A DNA stretch of 64,000 nt from Macrotrachela quadricornifera (Eukaryota > Rotifera > Eurotatoria > Philodinida > Philodinidae): assembly GCA_022393335.1 (NCBI GenBank), contig JAJEKB010020725.1, forward strand, positions 62,001 to 126,000. Direction: 5' to 3'. The translations under genes and the position numbers were made by a program. The notes beneath the pieces were generated by a model, which was not told the origin of the DNA, searched no databases, and worked only from the letters and a program-made list of their open reading frames with translations. Shown one piece after another: positions 23,380-35,827 of the stretch (positions are counted from its first letter, which is position 1; each line of letters opens with the position of its first letter).

Positions 23380-24965
23380 ACATATTCTTTTCTTTTCTTT
23401 CTGGCGATCGATGATGATTTTGAATTATTTCTCTTTGGTCTGTTCTCTGTATTCATTCAATATGTGGATAGAGATAAAAAAGAAATTATAATTCATCTCA
23501 TGTTTATTTTATCTATAATAAAACACCTCCTTTTTTTGTGCAACTACTTTCAACGATTGAGATAGATGTAAACGACTAATATTTCGATCGATTTGATTTG
23601 ACTATTAAATAAAAAGTAGAATTATTAAATGAATATATCGTTCATATTTTACAAACGTTTGTTATTGGTTCGGTTTTTGCTTGAGATAGAGAACGAGATT
23701 TTCGATGAATTCTATTGATTTTGATCGAATGGGTCTTCGCCGTTTCGGTATTCTATTTTTCATACAAAATAAAAATGCTGTAAAAGCACATATCTTACCA
23801 AATATAAACTACGAGGATTAATTGATGATCTGATTGTTGCATGGATCACGACACTGGGTAATTTAGTCGATTTTGGTTGCAGCTGATGACACGAAAGAGA
23901 ATACTTCATCAGATTTATAGTAAAAAAAAAGAACAAGTACGAACTTTTTTCCTATCAATTGATCGATGACGAGTAGCTTTAATGACATGTGTTGGAGTTG
24001 GTAGAACATGATCTAGCACAAAAGAAATAATTAGACTTAAATAGATACGATATAATGACCATCACCACTTTTCTGTTGAATAATTCTTCGATTTCTCATG
24101 ATTAGAATTTGCTCCGTACAGTGCAACATAATGTTATATATATATGTAACACAAAAAATAATTAATTACTTTATAGTCTTCTTGAATACATAAAGCCATA
24201 TAGTGACTGTGTATGTTTATATATCTCTGACAAAAAGAAGGTGGAATATGTATTTTCAACACATTTTCACCAAAAAAAAGCATATTTTTCGAGTTACAAT
24301 CACATATTCTGAAAGCCCGTGAAATTTTCTATCATCTTCCATAATGAGATTTTTCTTTAGATCTGTTCATTACAAAAAAATCCAGTGAAAGAAATACGTA
24401 TTGATGTCTAAATTCCCCGAGCACAATTCTTTCCACCATAGAATCTATCACCCACTATACTTGTTAACTATCTTGCATCTGTATATTACAGTATCATTGA
24501 AGTAATACATAGACATCAAGATGTAATTACTTCACTCGATGATTGTATTTTGAAAAATATGTGTTTTTGGTAAAAATGTCTTGAAAATACACATCCCAAC
24601 TTCTTTTTTCCAGCTCTCTTCACAGATCGATGTCGACAAGGGAGAAAGATAATTAAATTGATCTCTATAATAGTATGAAGAGATTGCAGTCTATAGATAG
24701 GCTCTTCTAGCAATGAACGAGATGTTTTCTATGAACGTAATGTCACGAAAAAAAGGTATGTGAGCTCCCAACAAGACTATTTTTGATACCATCGATAGAT
24801 TTATGCTTCTTTTCTCCAGTATTAGAGTGAATTTAAAATATCTTTAATATCTTATCTCTGATTTATTTAAATTCTTGAATATCTGTGAATAGAAAAAAAG
24901 ACATATCAAATGAACAAAAATTTTCAAAAATGAAATCAGTGAATTTCTTGGTAGTCTTATCCACA
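23380..24965. other. Intergenic with a decayed inverted repeat
   Basis: No gene is seen. Bases 24243-24300 (GTGGAATATGTATTTTCAAC..) are an imperfect inverted copy of 24541-24597, forming a roughly 355-bp fold-back relic. Inside, 24312-24335 has GAAAGCCCGTGAAATTTTCTATCA, the motif shared with the larger fold-backs at 48160 and 56774. Confidence 0.55.
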
Positions 24966-26252
24966 TCAGTCTTTCTTTATATTTGGATCGGTTTCGCGTA
25001 ATGATTGAGTTTGTGGAAACATGTTGATATACTCCTTGAAACGATGTTCAATTCCTTCATGTGTCAAACCAAACTGTTCGAGTGAGTAGGTGTTTCGACC
25101 TTGTTTTCCTTGAGGATTTTCACGTAGCCACGTTTGCATAGCTGATTCGAATTCTTCTGACCAGACGAATCCGAAATGATCGTAAATACGACGAACAGTA
25201 TCAATTGGTTGTGCAATAAGTTCATCATAGAATATATCTAAAACAGGAAAATCTGGATGCGCACGTCGGACTTCGATCAGTTTCTGAACGATAAAATCCA
25301 ATACATCTAAGCTGTTTTCATCAAGTGATTTTAGATTATTCGTAGCGTCTTCACTTTCACTCTCGAGATAAACACTACTAAACGCACGCATCGCACGAAG
25401 AGCTGAAGGTAATGCCTCATCTAGTTTACGATGTGTCACGATTAATGAAGTCGATGGATAATGTTGTATGAAAATATTCAGATAGATAGCGTGACTCGGT
25501 GATTTAAAGAGCCAATGAGAGCGAGGAGCATCTACATTATTTAACAATTCTATAAAATTTTGATGATAATCGTACGCATAATTTTTGTTTGGTTCATCTT
25601 TGAACCATTGAACAAATTCAGTTTTGTCTCGAGCTTTAAGGATATAATTGATCCAATTAGTACCAACCTGATAAAGAATATAATTATCTTCTTCATAGGC
25701 TAATTGAGGATGTGAAGCATATAGTTCCTTTTCATAGTTAGTCAATCCTAGTGAAACCAACATTTCACTGAATGCACGCATCGCGACTTGACGTTTTTCT
25801 TGACCAGCGGTATCTGAGCGAGTGATGGGCGGAATCGGTTGCATAATGTCGGAGAGAAGTGTCGCTCGACATGCTGGATCACAAGCAAGCAAATTATAGA
25901 GAAGTGTTGAGCCAGTACGAGGCAAACCAGTGATCATCAGTGGACGAGGCATGGGTTTTGCGTTTGTTTTTAGTTCAGGATGAGTAGCTATATAATTAAG
26001 TACACGTTTACAGGTTGCATACTGTTCCTCGAGTGTTATACAGAACAGATGACGACCAATAGGTGATAGATGGTCACCATTGAGCACACTACGAGCATTT
26101 AATCTCATCGCATTTAAGATTTCAGTATGGTAATTGAATTGTGCTTTGGCTTCCGTACAAAGATCATCATCAGATAGGATAACGTTTGTCCGAAGATCAT
26201 GACATATTTTCACATCCTTCTCACACTTAGAATGAGTTGCTTCTGTCATCAT
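24966..26252 (-). CDS. PAPS-dependent sulfotransferase (Sulfotransfer_3 type)
   Basis: A single-exon protein of 428 residues starting ATGATG at 26252. The 5'-phosphosulfate loop is LMITGLPRTGSTLLYNLLACDP (about residues 102-123). A 3'-phosphate-binding segment is LIVTHRKLDEALPSALRAMR, and HWLFKSPSHAIYL lies between them. It should transfer sulfate from PAPS to an alcohol or amine acceptor; the acceptor is unknown. There is no signal peptide or membrane anchor, so it is probably cytosolic. The family is common in bacteria and also present in animals. The absence of introns, unlike the SDR and GST genes nearby, is compatible with a recent transfer but proves nothing. Confidence 0.88.
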   Translation of the reverse strand: MMTEATHSKCEKDVKICHDLRTNVILSDDDLCTEAKAQFNYHTEILNAMRLNARSVLNGDHLSPIGRHLFCITLEEQYATCKRVLNYIATHPELKTNAKPMPRPLMITGLPRTGSTLLYNLLACDPACRATLLSDIMQPIPPITRSDTAGQEKRQVAMRAFSEMLVSLGLTNYEKELYASHPQLAYEEDNYILYQVGTNWINYILKARDKTEFVQWFKDEPNKNYAYDYHQNFIELLNNVDAPRSHWLFKSPSHAIYLNIFIQHYPSTSLIVTHRKLDEALPSALRAMRAFSSVYLESESEDATNNLKSLDENSLDVLDFIVQKLIEVRRAHPDFPVLDIFYDELIAQPIDTVRRIYDHFGFVWSEEFESAMQTWLRENPQGKQGRNTYSLEQFGLTHEGIEHRFKEYINMFPQTQSLRETDPNIKKD

Positions 26253-26881
26253 TTTTTTTGGTAAATATGAGTGAAGTATCTATTTTTATACTATCGTTTC
26301 TCCTTCTCTGTCGATCGTTCTCTTAGAAATGTTTCATTTACCTTGATCAATACTACTAGGAATAAAAACCTGTAATTATAGAAGTAATTATATTTTTTAT
26401 CATGACTTGCAATCATATAAAATTGATAATATTTTCAAACTAGTCATGTGTATCGTTTATTTTTACTCTATCACATTAATTTCGTCATAAATTTGTGTTT
26501 AAATCATAAATTTTTCAATAACTTTTGATAGAAACAAAATAGAGAAATGAGGTTTTTACCATTGGAAAGAAACGATGAAGAGGCATCAAATCGTAAATTT
26601 TAGAAATTCCTAGCATGATTTGTTATAGGATATTTTATGGTAAAAAAATACAGAATATGAAACTCGTAATTTGGTGAAATGTTTTTTGATGATTCTATCG
26701 ATGTAACATTTTCTTATGATTTCATGCTAATAAATGACAATAATTTATTTATATTGTTCTTAAATATTTGAATTTTTCTGATCATCCTTACGTCCAGCAA
26801 TATCTAACGCATTTCCTTGCTATTTATTATTATGGTAGCTGTGTCATAATATTCTCTCGTATTCGTATTAGCTACATTTAT
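26253..26881. other. Intergenic, AT-rich
   Basis: Space between the start of the sulfotransferase gene and the 3' end of the Kelch gene, both on the minus strand. No gene, repeat or clear signal seen. Confidence 0.5.
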
Positions 26882-29800
26882 TCAAGTAGTTCTTGATGAA
26901 TCATATAATTCAGCACTATTTAGAAAGCCGCTGACATCAGTTCCACCAGTAACCAATACTTTTCCATTTGTTAACACGGATACTGCATGACCAGCACGAA
27001 CACGATTCATACTAGGAATTCTGGTCCAGGTTCCTGTCGATGGATTATACAACTCAGCAGAATTTAGTTCATTAGTAAACTTAGATCCACCAGTTACTAG
27101 TACCTGTCCATTTGGTAATACGGATGCTCTGTGCCACACTCGTGCATCATTTGTATTGCCAGTAGTTGTCCAACTTTCTGTTGATGGATCATACAACTCA
27201 GCACTGTATGAAAGGCCAACATTAAAACCAGTTCCACCAGTAATTAACACTTTCCCATCAAGTAATATGGATGCTGTATGTCCATGTCGTATGGCACTCA
27301 TATTACTAGTAATTGTCCAACTTCCTGTTATGGGATCATATAATTCAGAACTATTATAATAACTTAATTGACCACGATCGCTCATTCCACCAGTGATTAA
27401 TACTTTTCCGTTCGTTAATACAGATGCTCTATGTCCTTGTCGGAAATAACTCATATTACCAGTTCTCGTCCAAATACCTGTTGATGGGTCATATAGTTCA
27501 GCACTATTTTGTGTACCAAAACCTGGTGTGGATCCACCGGCAACCAGTACTTTTCCATTTGCTAATACAGATGCTGTATGAGATGATCGTCTATATATCA
27601 TTCTACCAGTAGCTGTCCAAGTTTCACTTGATGGATCATATAACTCAGCACTATTTAGTTCACCAAAGAAATTACTTCCACCGGCAACTAATACTTTTCC
27701 GTCGGTTAATAAAGACACTGTGTGAGAAATTCGTGCATCACTCATACTACCAACAATTGTCCAAGTTTCTGTTATTGGATCGTATAATTCAGAATGATTG
27801 AAATAACTATTAGTACTTCCGCCAGTGATTAACACTTTTCCGTTTGTTAATACAATTGATGTGTGCTGAGGTCGTGCATAATTCATATTGCCAGTAAATG
27901 TCCACGTTTCTGTTGATGGATCATACAAATCAGTAGTGTCTATAGGAGTGGCACCATTAGGAGATCCTCCAGCAACTATTACTTTTCCATTTTTTAATAC
28001 GGATGCTGTGTGACCAACTCGTACATCATTCATACTGCCAATATATTCCCAAGTTTCTGTTATTGGATCATACACTTCAGCAAGATTAAGAGAATCGATT
28101 GCAATTCCACCGGTAACCAACACTTTTCCATTTGTTAATACCGATGCTGTATGGAACCGTCGCGCAACACTCATATTGCCAGTTATGGTCCAAGTTCCTG
28201 TTGATGGATCAAATAACTCCGAAGTTTTTAAAGAATCTAAATTATTAGAAGTTCCACCTGTAACTAGTACTTTTCCATTTCGTAACACAGATGCAGTAGC
28301 CTCTTTTCGTGCATAATTCAAATTGCCAGTCATTGACCAAGTGTCATTTAAGGGATCATACAACTCAGAATTATTTAACAAGCCATCATTATTGGATCCA
28401 CCAGTAACTAATACGTTTCCATTGATTAATATAGATGATGTGTGTGATGATCGTCCATAATTCATATTACTAATATTTGTCCAAGTTTCAGTTGATGGAT
28501 CATACAACTCAGAACTATTTAGACCCTTATTCATATAAACAGATCCACCAGTAACTAGTACCTTTCCATCGAGTAAAACAGATGCTCTATGATCAATGCG
28601 GTCATAATTCAGATTGCCAGTGATTGTCCAAGCTCTTGTTGATGGATGAAATAACTCGGAAGTTTTTACAGGACTAACACCATTTATAGTTCCACCAATG
28701 ACTAGCACATTTCCATTTTCCATAACGCATGCAACATGTCTATCACGGATATAAGTCATACCACTAATATTGGTCCAAATTCCTGTTGATGAATCATACA
28801 ACTCAGCACTATTCATAGAGCCACCATTGTCGCTTCCACCAGCTACTAATACTGTTCCATCTCCTAATAAAGATGCTGTGTGCCAATTTCATCTATAATT
28901 CATCTTGCTATTGATGGTCCAACTTCCTATTGATGAATCGTACAACTCAGCACTGTCGAGAGAACCAAAACCAGATGCAAATCCGCCCATGACTAACACT
29001 TTCCCACTATTTAATACTGTTACCGTATGATCAAATCGTACATGATTCATGCTACCAATAATTGTCCATGTTCCTTTTGATGAATCATACAACTCGACAC
29101 TATTCAAATCTCCAATCTTAAATCCACCGGCTACTAACACCTTTCCATTTTCTAATATAGATGCTGTGTGACCATCTCGCGAATCATGCATACTACCGGT
29201 AATTGTCCAAGTTTTTGTGGATGGATCATACAACTCAGCATTACTTGAATTATCAGTATTAATAGTACCACCAACAACTAACACTTTTCCATTTCGTAAT
29301 ATAGATGCAGTGTGATGAAATCGTGCATGCTTCATGCTATCAATGGCTGTCCAAGTTTCTGTTGACGGATCATACAACTCTGTACTATTTAGATATTCAT
29401 CATTACTAGATCCACCAGCAACCAGTACACTTCCATTCGGAAATATGGATGCTGTGTGGAATGAACGTGCATTATTCATGTTATCAGTAGGTGTCCAAAT
29501 TCCTGTTAATGGATCATATATCTCAACACTATTCAAATCATTTTTACCATCACGCCCTCCAGTGACTAACACCTTCCCGTTTGCCAATAGCGTTGCTTTA
29601 TGTTTCTGCCGTGCACGATTCATGTTACTAACAATTGTCCAGGTTCCTGCTAATGGATCAAACAGCTCAGCACTATTTAAATCAACATTACCATTGTATC
29701 CACCAGTAACTAATACTTTCCCATTTGTTAATACCGATGCTGTATGATCACATCGTATTTGATTCATATTACTGGTAGTGGTCCAAGTTTCTGTTAATGG

Positions 29801-30949
29801 ATCATACAGTTCAGAACTATTTAGATGATCACCATGAGCAGATCCACCTGTAACTAATACTTTTCCATCTCTTAATATAGATGCTGTATGTCGACTTCGT
29901 GCATTTTTCATATTACCAGTTATAGACCATCCTAGGATGAATAGTCTACATATATTTATTACTAGTAAATGTAGTTATCAATGTTCAAGATCATCTCACT
30001 AAGTCATGTTTTTCGAGATGTTTTCACATTTTTATATGGTTTATTGGTCTCCAAGTAACTCGTCGCAATAAGTATTAAATATTCGAAGTTTCTTATGAAT
30101 TTTACATATATAAATTGTGCCTATTGTGCAAAAGTCTGACAGATTTGAGCAAAAAATCCAATTCTAAAAATTTTGTAGCGTTTCAGCTGCCTCTGCTGAT
30201 TCTAAAGCCGAGTTTGCAAAAAATACTCCCAAAAAGATCCATGGAAGGAAATTCAAAAATTCCGTCCCGAGCTTTGTGTACCTCTTACTCTGACAAAGTC
30301 ATTTTGATGCTTTTGTAAGCTGAAAATTCGGTTTACTACAGCCTATTGAGTTGAGATTTTTATCAGAAGCATATCTCACCAGAATCACTCATCTTTGGAA
30401 ATTTCACACCAAACGAAGAATTCTAAGTGAGAAATTCATCGTGAGAGGACTTTAAGAGCTTGCAGAAAACTGATTTAATTTTCAGATTGCTCAGTTATAA
30501 AACACAAATGTCTGACGTTAAACTAGGATTTAACGAAGTTAACAAGCGTTACTCTGAAACATACCTGATGGCAGAGGTATGCCGGTGCTTGTTGTTGTCG
30601 TCGAAGATGTGATTGTTGAAGATGTGGATACTGATGTTGTGGTTGTTGTTGTTGAAGATGTGGATACTGATGTTGTGGTTGTTGTTGTTGAAGATGTGGA
30701 TGCTGATGTTGTTGTTGTTGTTATCGTTCGAGATGTTGGTGTTAGTCGTGATGTTACAGTGGTAGTTGTGGTGATTTCTGATTTCTTTGGTACAAGAATG
30801 ACAAATTTTAACAACAAAGAAAGAGTAATTATAAAGATTGCAAAAACAATAAAGGAGATACAGATGACCTTAAACCACCGATGATGCCACCATTTACTTC
30901 GTCGAATAATTCCAATAACACCTTCACTGTAAGCTGGATTTTGATGCAT
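26882..30949 (-). CDS. Giant Kelch-repeat type II membrane protein, one in-frame TGA
   Basis: Exon 1 is 30565-30949 (385 nt). Exon 2 is 26882-29931 (3050 nt). Both join in phase 1 across an intron of 633 bp with CAG|GTATGT and CCTAG|GA borders, making 1145 codons. Exon 1 gives a short cytosolic N-terminus, a membrane helix (FKVICISFIVFAIFIITLSLLLKFV, about residues 26-50) and a Thr/Ser stalk. Exon 2 holds about 22 Kelch-like units of about 46 residues (LNSAELYDPSTETWTxTGNMNxARxxHTASVLxNGKVLVTGG), enough for several propellers. A single TGA at 28889-28891 (minus strand) sits where the repeat normally has an Arg codon, so CGA to TGA is likely. Without it the frame is open. It may be a fresh null allele, read-through or an error. 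Extracellular adhesion or binding is the likely role. Confidence 0.82.
30597..30722. repeat. Tandem repeat coding the Thr/Ser stalk
   Basis: About three copies of a 42-bp unit, GATGTGGATACTGATGTTGT on the plus strand and following, lie inside exon 1 of the Kelch gene. On the minus strand they encode TSSTTTTTTSVS. The number of copies is likely to vary between alleles and sets the stalk length. The plus-strand Val-rich ORF here is an artefact of the repeat. Confidence 0.8.
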
Positions 30950-31721
30950 ATTATACTCTAAAAAATTAAACTAAAAAAAAGAACGAGTTGTTGGTAGATG
31001 GAACTTTATATATATATATCAGTGTCATATAAAACACAAAAGATAAATAATATCACGTGCACCGTCACAAAGTTAGTTACAATCTTATCTTTACGTTAAT
31101 AGATTTACATGAGAACATGTTAAGACAAAACTATGGTTTGCTTGGAAGTTTTGTAACGACAAATTATCTTACGTTAACGCCATTTTTTATTCACCTCATA
31201 TGGCAGTTCTAGGTAACATATACCTAGGGGCTACCGGGATTTATTGCCGTATTAAGATTTTCGTGCATCCTCAGTTGACTGCTGTTCCCTCACCCTCACC
31301 CTCTAGTGAGTTTGTTTAAAAGGAAAGAATATGCATATCAAATATGAATTGTTTTAGAAGTGAGATGATACAGTATGCTTGTCGAGTGTTAGTCGATTGT
31401 ATTCAAATGTTTTTTTTCTCAAAGTTATATAAATGTATTATTTGTATTGATGTATACAACAATGTGGTCACTTAATATTTGATCCAATCGAAATTTGTTT
31501 GCTATTGCATCGTGTTTATTTGTTTATATCAGAATGAACATCATCGATTTTTTTGGTTATGATGTTAAAGATCTTTCAAAATTGATTAGCAAATTTTATC
31601 ACAGTCAGTAAGAATATGATTACTGTTTATATGATGCTTTGCTTTCCAACTGACAGAATTCAAATATTTTGAATATATAATTAAACAAAATTTTTCTTTT
31701 CAAATAAATAGCAATTCAAAT
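30950..31721. other. Intergenic, no supported gene
   Basis: Upstream region of the Kelch gene and downstream region of the SDR gene. TATATATATATC lies at about 31009. The palindromic stretch CTAGGTAACATATACCTAG is at 31209-31227. No coding sequence recognised. Confidence 0.45.
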
Positions 31722-33547
31722 CTAAGAAAAATCTATCCCACCATTCACTAAAATGCTTTGTCCAGTTATGTAATCAGAGTCTTTGCTTGCACGAAATGAA
31801 ACTAAATTCGCGACATCATCTGGATATTCTCTGCGACCAAGTGGAATCATTTTCAAAATATCTTCGAGAACGTCTTCTTTTGTCTTTCCTGGACATCTTG
31901 CAAATTCTTCACGAATGCTGTCAGCCATTGATGTCTCAGTGTGTCCTAATAAATGGTGCAAAAGTCTTTGGAAAAATGTCAAGTTCTGTTACACCATCTT
32001 GCTGGCTTCTAAACCAGTCAAATTTTTTTTTGTTCAAAAGAGCGAAGTCTGAACTACAAAGTTTGTATCAGACATATTTTTCGAGGACGAATCTGAGAAG
32101 GAAGAAAATCGAAAAACCAAACACCTCTGAAAAAGGTCTTGCAACTTCACCGTTGCACAACATTCCTTTATATTTTCTGTTCATTTTTTTAATAGAAGAG
32201 AAAAATAGAAAAACATATTAAATGGAGAGTTTTGTACTACAAAGAGTCCTCTTTTTAATGGTGTATTGTAAGTTGAATTTAGACTTCCTTTTTATAATAA
32301 AACACAGTTTTTCTGAGATAGACTGTATAAACGGGTCGTTTTTATTCTCTGACTGTTTTACAGAGACAAAAGATATTTTTTGAATTAGTTTTTCAACCAA
32401 CCCGCTATATACTGGTATATTTTGAAGCAATAATTCTCAGAAAATTCATTCTATGCATGATTTCTGGACACAAACCCTGATATTTTTTTTAGCTAACTCG
32501 CCTTTACGAAACACTTCATTTTACAAATATTTCAGTTTCTAAAGTTTTTCTTTAGCGCACGCAGAACAACTCTAAAATATCCTATCAAAGATGATATCGA
32601 TAGAGTTTTTGATGTCCCAGATTTTCGTTTATTTTCTTTGTTCCAATTCGGTCGATGCAGCCAAGAATAATCGGATAATACAGAATTTTGAAGTTGCAAG
32701 ACCTTTCTCAGAGGTGTTTGGTTTTTCGATTTTCTTCCTTCTCAGATTCGTCCTCGAAAAATATGTCTGATACAAACTTTGTAGTTCAGACTTCGCTCTT
32801 TCGAACAAAAAAAAATTTGACTGGTTGAGAAGCCAGCAAGATGGTGTAACAGAACTTGACATTTTTCCAAAGACTTTTGCACCATTTATTAGTAAGACTT
32901 CTTAGATTTGATATTTCAAAAATACAAAACATACCCGGACAATAACCATTGACTGTAATATTATATGGTGCCCATTCCATAGCAGCAGCTTGTGTTAAAT
33001 CTCGCACATCCCATTTTGTTGCGGAATAAGGACCGAGCATTCCACTTGATCTATATCCAACAGTGCTACAAGCGCCGATGATTTTTCCTCCTTTTCCTTG
33101 TTTCATCATGATTTTTGCTGCTTCTTTATAACAAAGAAATATACCACGCATATTTACTGCAAATACTCTATCCCAATCTTCTACACTTGTATCTACGAGT
33201 GATTTCACTTTACAAATACCTGCATTTGCAACTACTACCTATATAATGGATTATAGAAGGAAAATGTTAAAACAATCAAAAAAAATAAAACTACAAACAT
33301 CTAGACTTTCTAGTTTTTGTGCAACCTCTTGCATCATTTTTTCGACTAATTCAGTCACAGATACATCAGCAATTATAGCAATAGATTTTCGACCAAGTTT
33401 TTCGATTTCTTGTTGAAGATTTTGTAAATCAGAAGAATTAATTTCTAGATCATTGACAGCAATATTGAGACCGTCTTTAGCAAGTCTAAGAGCAATAGCA
33501 CGTCCTATTCCTTGAGCAGCACCAATTACCAAAGCAACACGACTCAT
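31722..33547 (-). CDS. Short-chain dehydrogenase, acetoin/diacetyl reductase-like
   Basis: Three exons: 33299-33547, 32935-33238, 31722-31945, giving 258 residues, the usual SDR length. The ATG is at 33547 ([20 protein letters not shown]). The nucleotide-binding motif is GAAQGIG. NAG follows at the start of exon 2. The catalytic Ser-Tyr-Lys set is seen in [20 protein letters not shown]. The C-terminus is [17 protein letters not shown]. Overall it resembles bacterial/fungal BudC-type acetoin (diacetyl) reductases, so an NAD(P)H-linked carbonyl reductase in the cytosol; the exact substrate is uncertain. Intron 1 is 60 bp. Intron 2 (31946-32934) is 989 bp because a transposon landed inside it. 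Bacterial-type sequence with native introns suggests an old transfer. Confidence 0.88.
31949..32892. mobile_element. Non-autonomous transposon inside an SDR intron
   Basis: Long inverted arms (about 31949-32150 and 32690-32892; ATAAATGGTGCAAAAGTCTTTGG at the end) flank about 540 bp without a transposase. TA lies immediately outside each end (31947-31948 and 32893-32894), consistent with a TA target duplication. Removing the element and one TA leaves a 46-bp intron ending in TACTAG, normal for this genome. The insertion lies 1 bp from the splice-acceptor AG and the TA duplication rebuilds the acceptor. Confidence 0.8.
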
Positions 33548-34164
33548 TTTCAATAATAATCACTAAAAATAAAAGAGTTTAGTTACTTGAATAAATCTCT
33601 TCTTGGTTTTTATATAATATTCTTTTTCGTTATGTTTCGGCAGATGATACTGTCTTCTTGAAGTTGTTTCATGAAAAATAAAATGTGTCACAATGCATGC
33701 ACATCTTAGTCTTTTCTCTTTCTTATCTATGATTATGATTTAATATTGAGTTGGTCAGATGATAGCGTCTAGAACGAGTGACTTTTCTTTTGTTATTTTG
33801 TTGCGATCCATCATCAACTTCTAATAAGAATAAAAGTGAAAAACAATAGAACCAAGGTATATGTGTAGCCTCGCATATTTTATTTTATTTTCAACAAAGT
33901 TTGAAGACGATAGCGTCAACTATCCAAACATCATGGAAAACAACAAAGCATATTCTGGATGACGTAAAAAAAGGGATTTAATCAAATAATTAACACGTAA
34001 TATTATCTTCTTCGATGAGAAGTATTTTTACCAACAAATGATTGTTTTAATCTTATTTTTGCCTGGCATATCTTATTACTCACATACCTTGTACGCGCTT
34101 ATATGTAACAAATCACTAGCAAAAAAGAAAAAAGTGAATCTTGCGAAACAAAACATTAGTTATA
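33548..34164. other. Intergenic, no supported gene
   Basis: Upstream region of the SDR gene. AT-rich; no ORF or repeat of note. Confidence 0.5.
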
Positions 34165-34260
34165 GGTAAGTGGGCAAAAAACTGATTTAAATCAGTTGAA
34201 AATCAAAATTAAATCATTTTAAATCATCTCAACTCATTAGAAAGATGAGCTTATCGCCAA
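34165..34260. repeat. Transposon end with degenerate TTAAATCA array
   Basis: GTGGGCAAAAAACTG at about 34168 is followed by imperfect repeats of TGATTTAAATCA, AAATCAAAATTAAATCA and TTTTAAATCATC. The layout matches the ends of the complete element at 50685-55226. The related transposase relic that follows on the plus strand suggests this is the 5' end of an internally deleted copy. Confidence 0.5.
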
Positions 34261-34499
34261 GTAATATTTTATTGACTTCTGTTTATTTAACTCTTGAGTC
34301 ACGTTTTGGTACGATTTCATACCTTTAAATCAGTACAAATAACAGAAATTTAGCAAAATCTTTTCTCTCACACTAGTCCTAAAATATTTTAAATTTGCAC
34401 CTGTTACTACGTTATGAAATTCTATTGAATATTCAACTAGTTTAAATTTAATTCTCATATATCATACGAGATGCTCGGTGGGCATTTGTTGATAAACAA

Positions 34500-35488
34500 A
34501 CTACCATTCTTGTTCGTCTCTGGTCTTCGTAGTTGGAAAACGCAGGTTATACTGATCTTCACACAAGAATCTCACGTCTATTTCCATCTAATTCGCACAT
34601 CGACTTCTAAACCAAACTTATTCATAAACACACCTGCTCTCCTCGCTTGAGTTAAATGCGCATAACATTACATATCTTGCAGTACCTGTAGCAGAGAAAA
34701 CGATAACTGAAGAAGCTTTAAACGTATCATTGTTTAATTCGCATATGTGCGAAAACACTTTTAGGACGGCACGATCGATGTCTGATCCGTTCTCCTCTAT
34801 TGTGAACTTTTCTGTTAATGAATTTCTTCAGCGTGTCGAGAAACTGCATGCTCTTCAAACCATTAAGTACTGCTCTGAGTCTAACAATAACAATCTTGCC
34901 TTTCCAAAACATCACAAGCAATAGCAACAAATATATCCAGTATCTCCATTCTGCGCAACAACGATTATCACGCAGAAATAGATTGAAGAAACGGTTCTTA
35001 TTGCTTATCTTCAAGCTAGTCAAATTCTCTCTGGTTGTAATTTGGCGATTCTTAATCCTAGTGGTAAAATGATATCTTTTGAAGAGGTGAATCGATTAGT
35101 ACATCAAAAGCTAACAAGATCAAAATGTAAAGGTTTTGCCAACAAAGATCGTCATTCGAATAATGATAAACAAGATGAAAACGAAGACGAAGACTATGAA
35201 GAATATTTACGTCAGAAGTCTTTTAATGGAATTAATATCATGGATGATTGTGATGAATCGATAGTAAGCGACGCCTCAGATTCTGATATTATTCCAAATG
35301 TATCCCGTTCTACGTTTCGTGGAATGGGCATCTTTGATTCCATCGATAATTGTAAAACAGAATACTTCTTTGCTGTCGAAGTGAATGGGCAGAAAAAATT
35401 CATGCACAAAGAAGCTGAAAATTGGTATTTTTCAAAAACTAAACCTATTTTGTCTACTGATCGATCACTTAGAGTGCAAGGAAAATAA
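34500..35488 (+). pseudogene. Transposase-like relic, paralogue of 50964-54339
   Basis: The plus strand encodes, with stops and frame breaks, the C-terminal third of the protein encoded at 50964-52019 on the minus strand. Shared blocks are EALNVSLFNSxMCExTFRxARSMSxPFSS, NFSVxEFLQRVEKL, FPKHHKQ, KMISFEEVNRL and FFxVEVNGxKKxMHK..NWYFSKTKPI. The last 149 codons (35042-35488) are uninterrupted. Stops occur near 34924 and 34980. The N-terminal and catalytic parts are missing. It is a dead, 5'-deleted copy of the same transposon family. Confidence 0.75.
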
Positions 35489-35827
35489 ATTTTTTACTGA
35501 TTTTTGTCCTCTATGTATGCATATATAAAATTTATGTTGTAATAAAAAAAGTGACCGTTCAATTTTCTCACTTCTCTACCTTAGACAATCAGCCGGAGTT
35601 TAAGTCAATTTGAAATAACAATAAATGTATCTAATTAAACGAATACGCAAGAAGCAGAGGAGAATTACATACTAAATGTTTTGTTTCAAACATATATACT
35701 AGACACAACATCAAATGAATGATAATATTTATATTCGTGAATCCATAAGTTTTTCTCATGTATCAACTGGTTATTTCAGTAACGACTCAATAAACTTGCT
35801 CGATAAATCTGAGCACGAACATGCATA
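35489..35827. other. Short gap between two transposon relics
   Basis: AT-rich sequence with no ORF. The 3' terminal inverted repeat expected for the 34165-35488 relic is not evident here. Confidence 0.4.

Noticed and set aside
28889..28891. Selenocysteine recoding of the Kelch TGA
   Set aside because: The codon sits at a conserved Arg position of a structural repeat; no redox motif or evident SECIS-like element supports recoding.
29334..29747. 137-codon plus-strand ORF
   Set aside because: Antisense shadow of regular Kelch repeats; no independent features.
30579..30884. Val-rich plus-strand ORF
   Set aside because: It is the complement of the Thr/Ser stalk repeat of the Kelch gene; low-complexity shadow.
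31284..31304. CCCTCACCCTCACCCTCT as a telomere-like repeat (also GGGTGAGGGTGAGG at about 60125)
   Set aside because: Only two or three units at each place and not the usual rotifer telomere repeat; too short to call.
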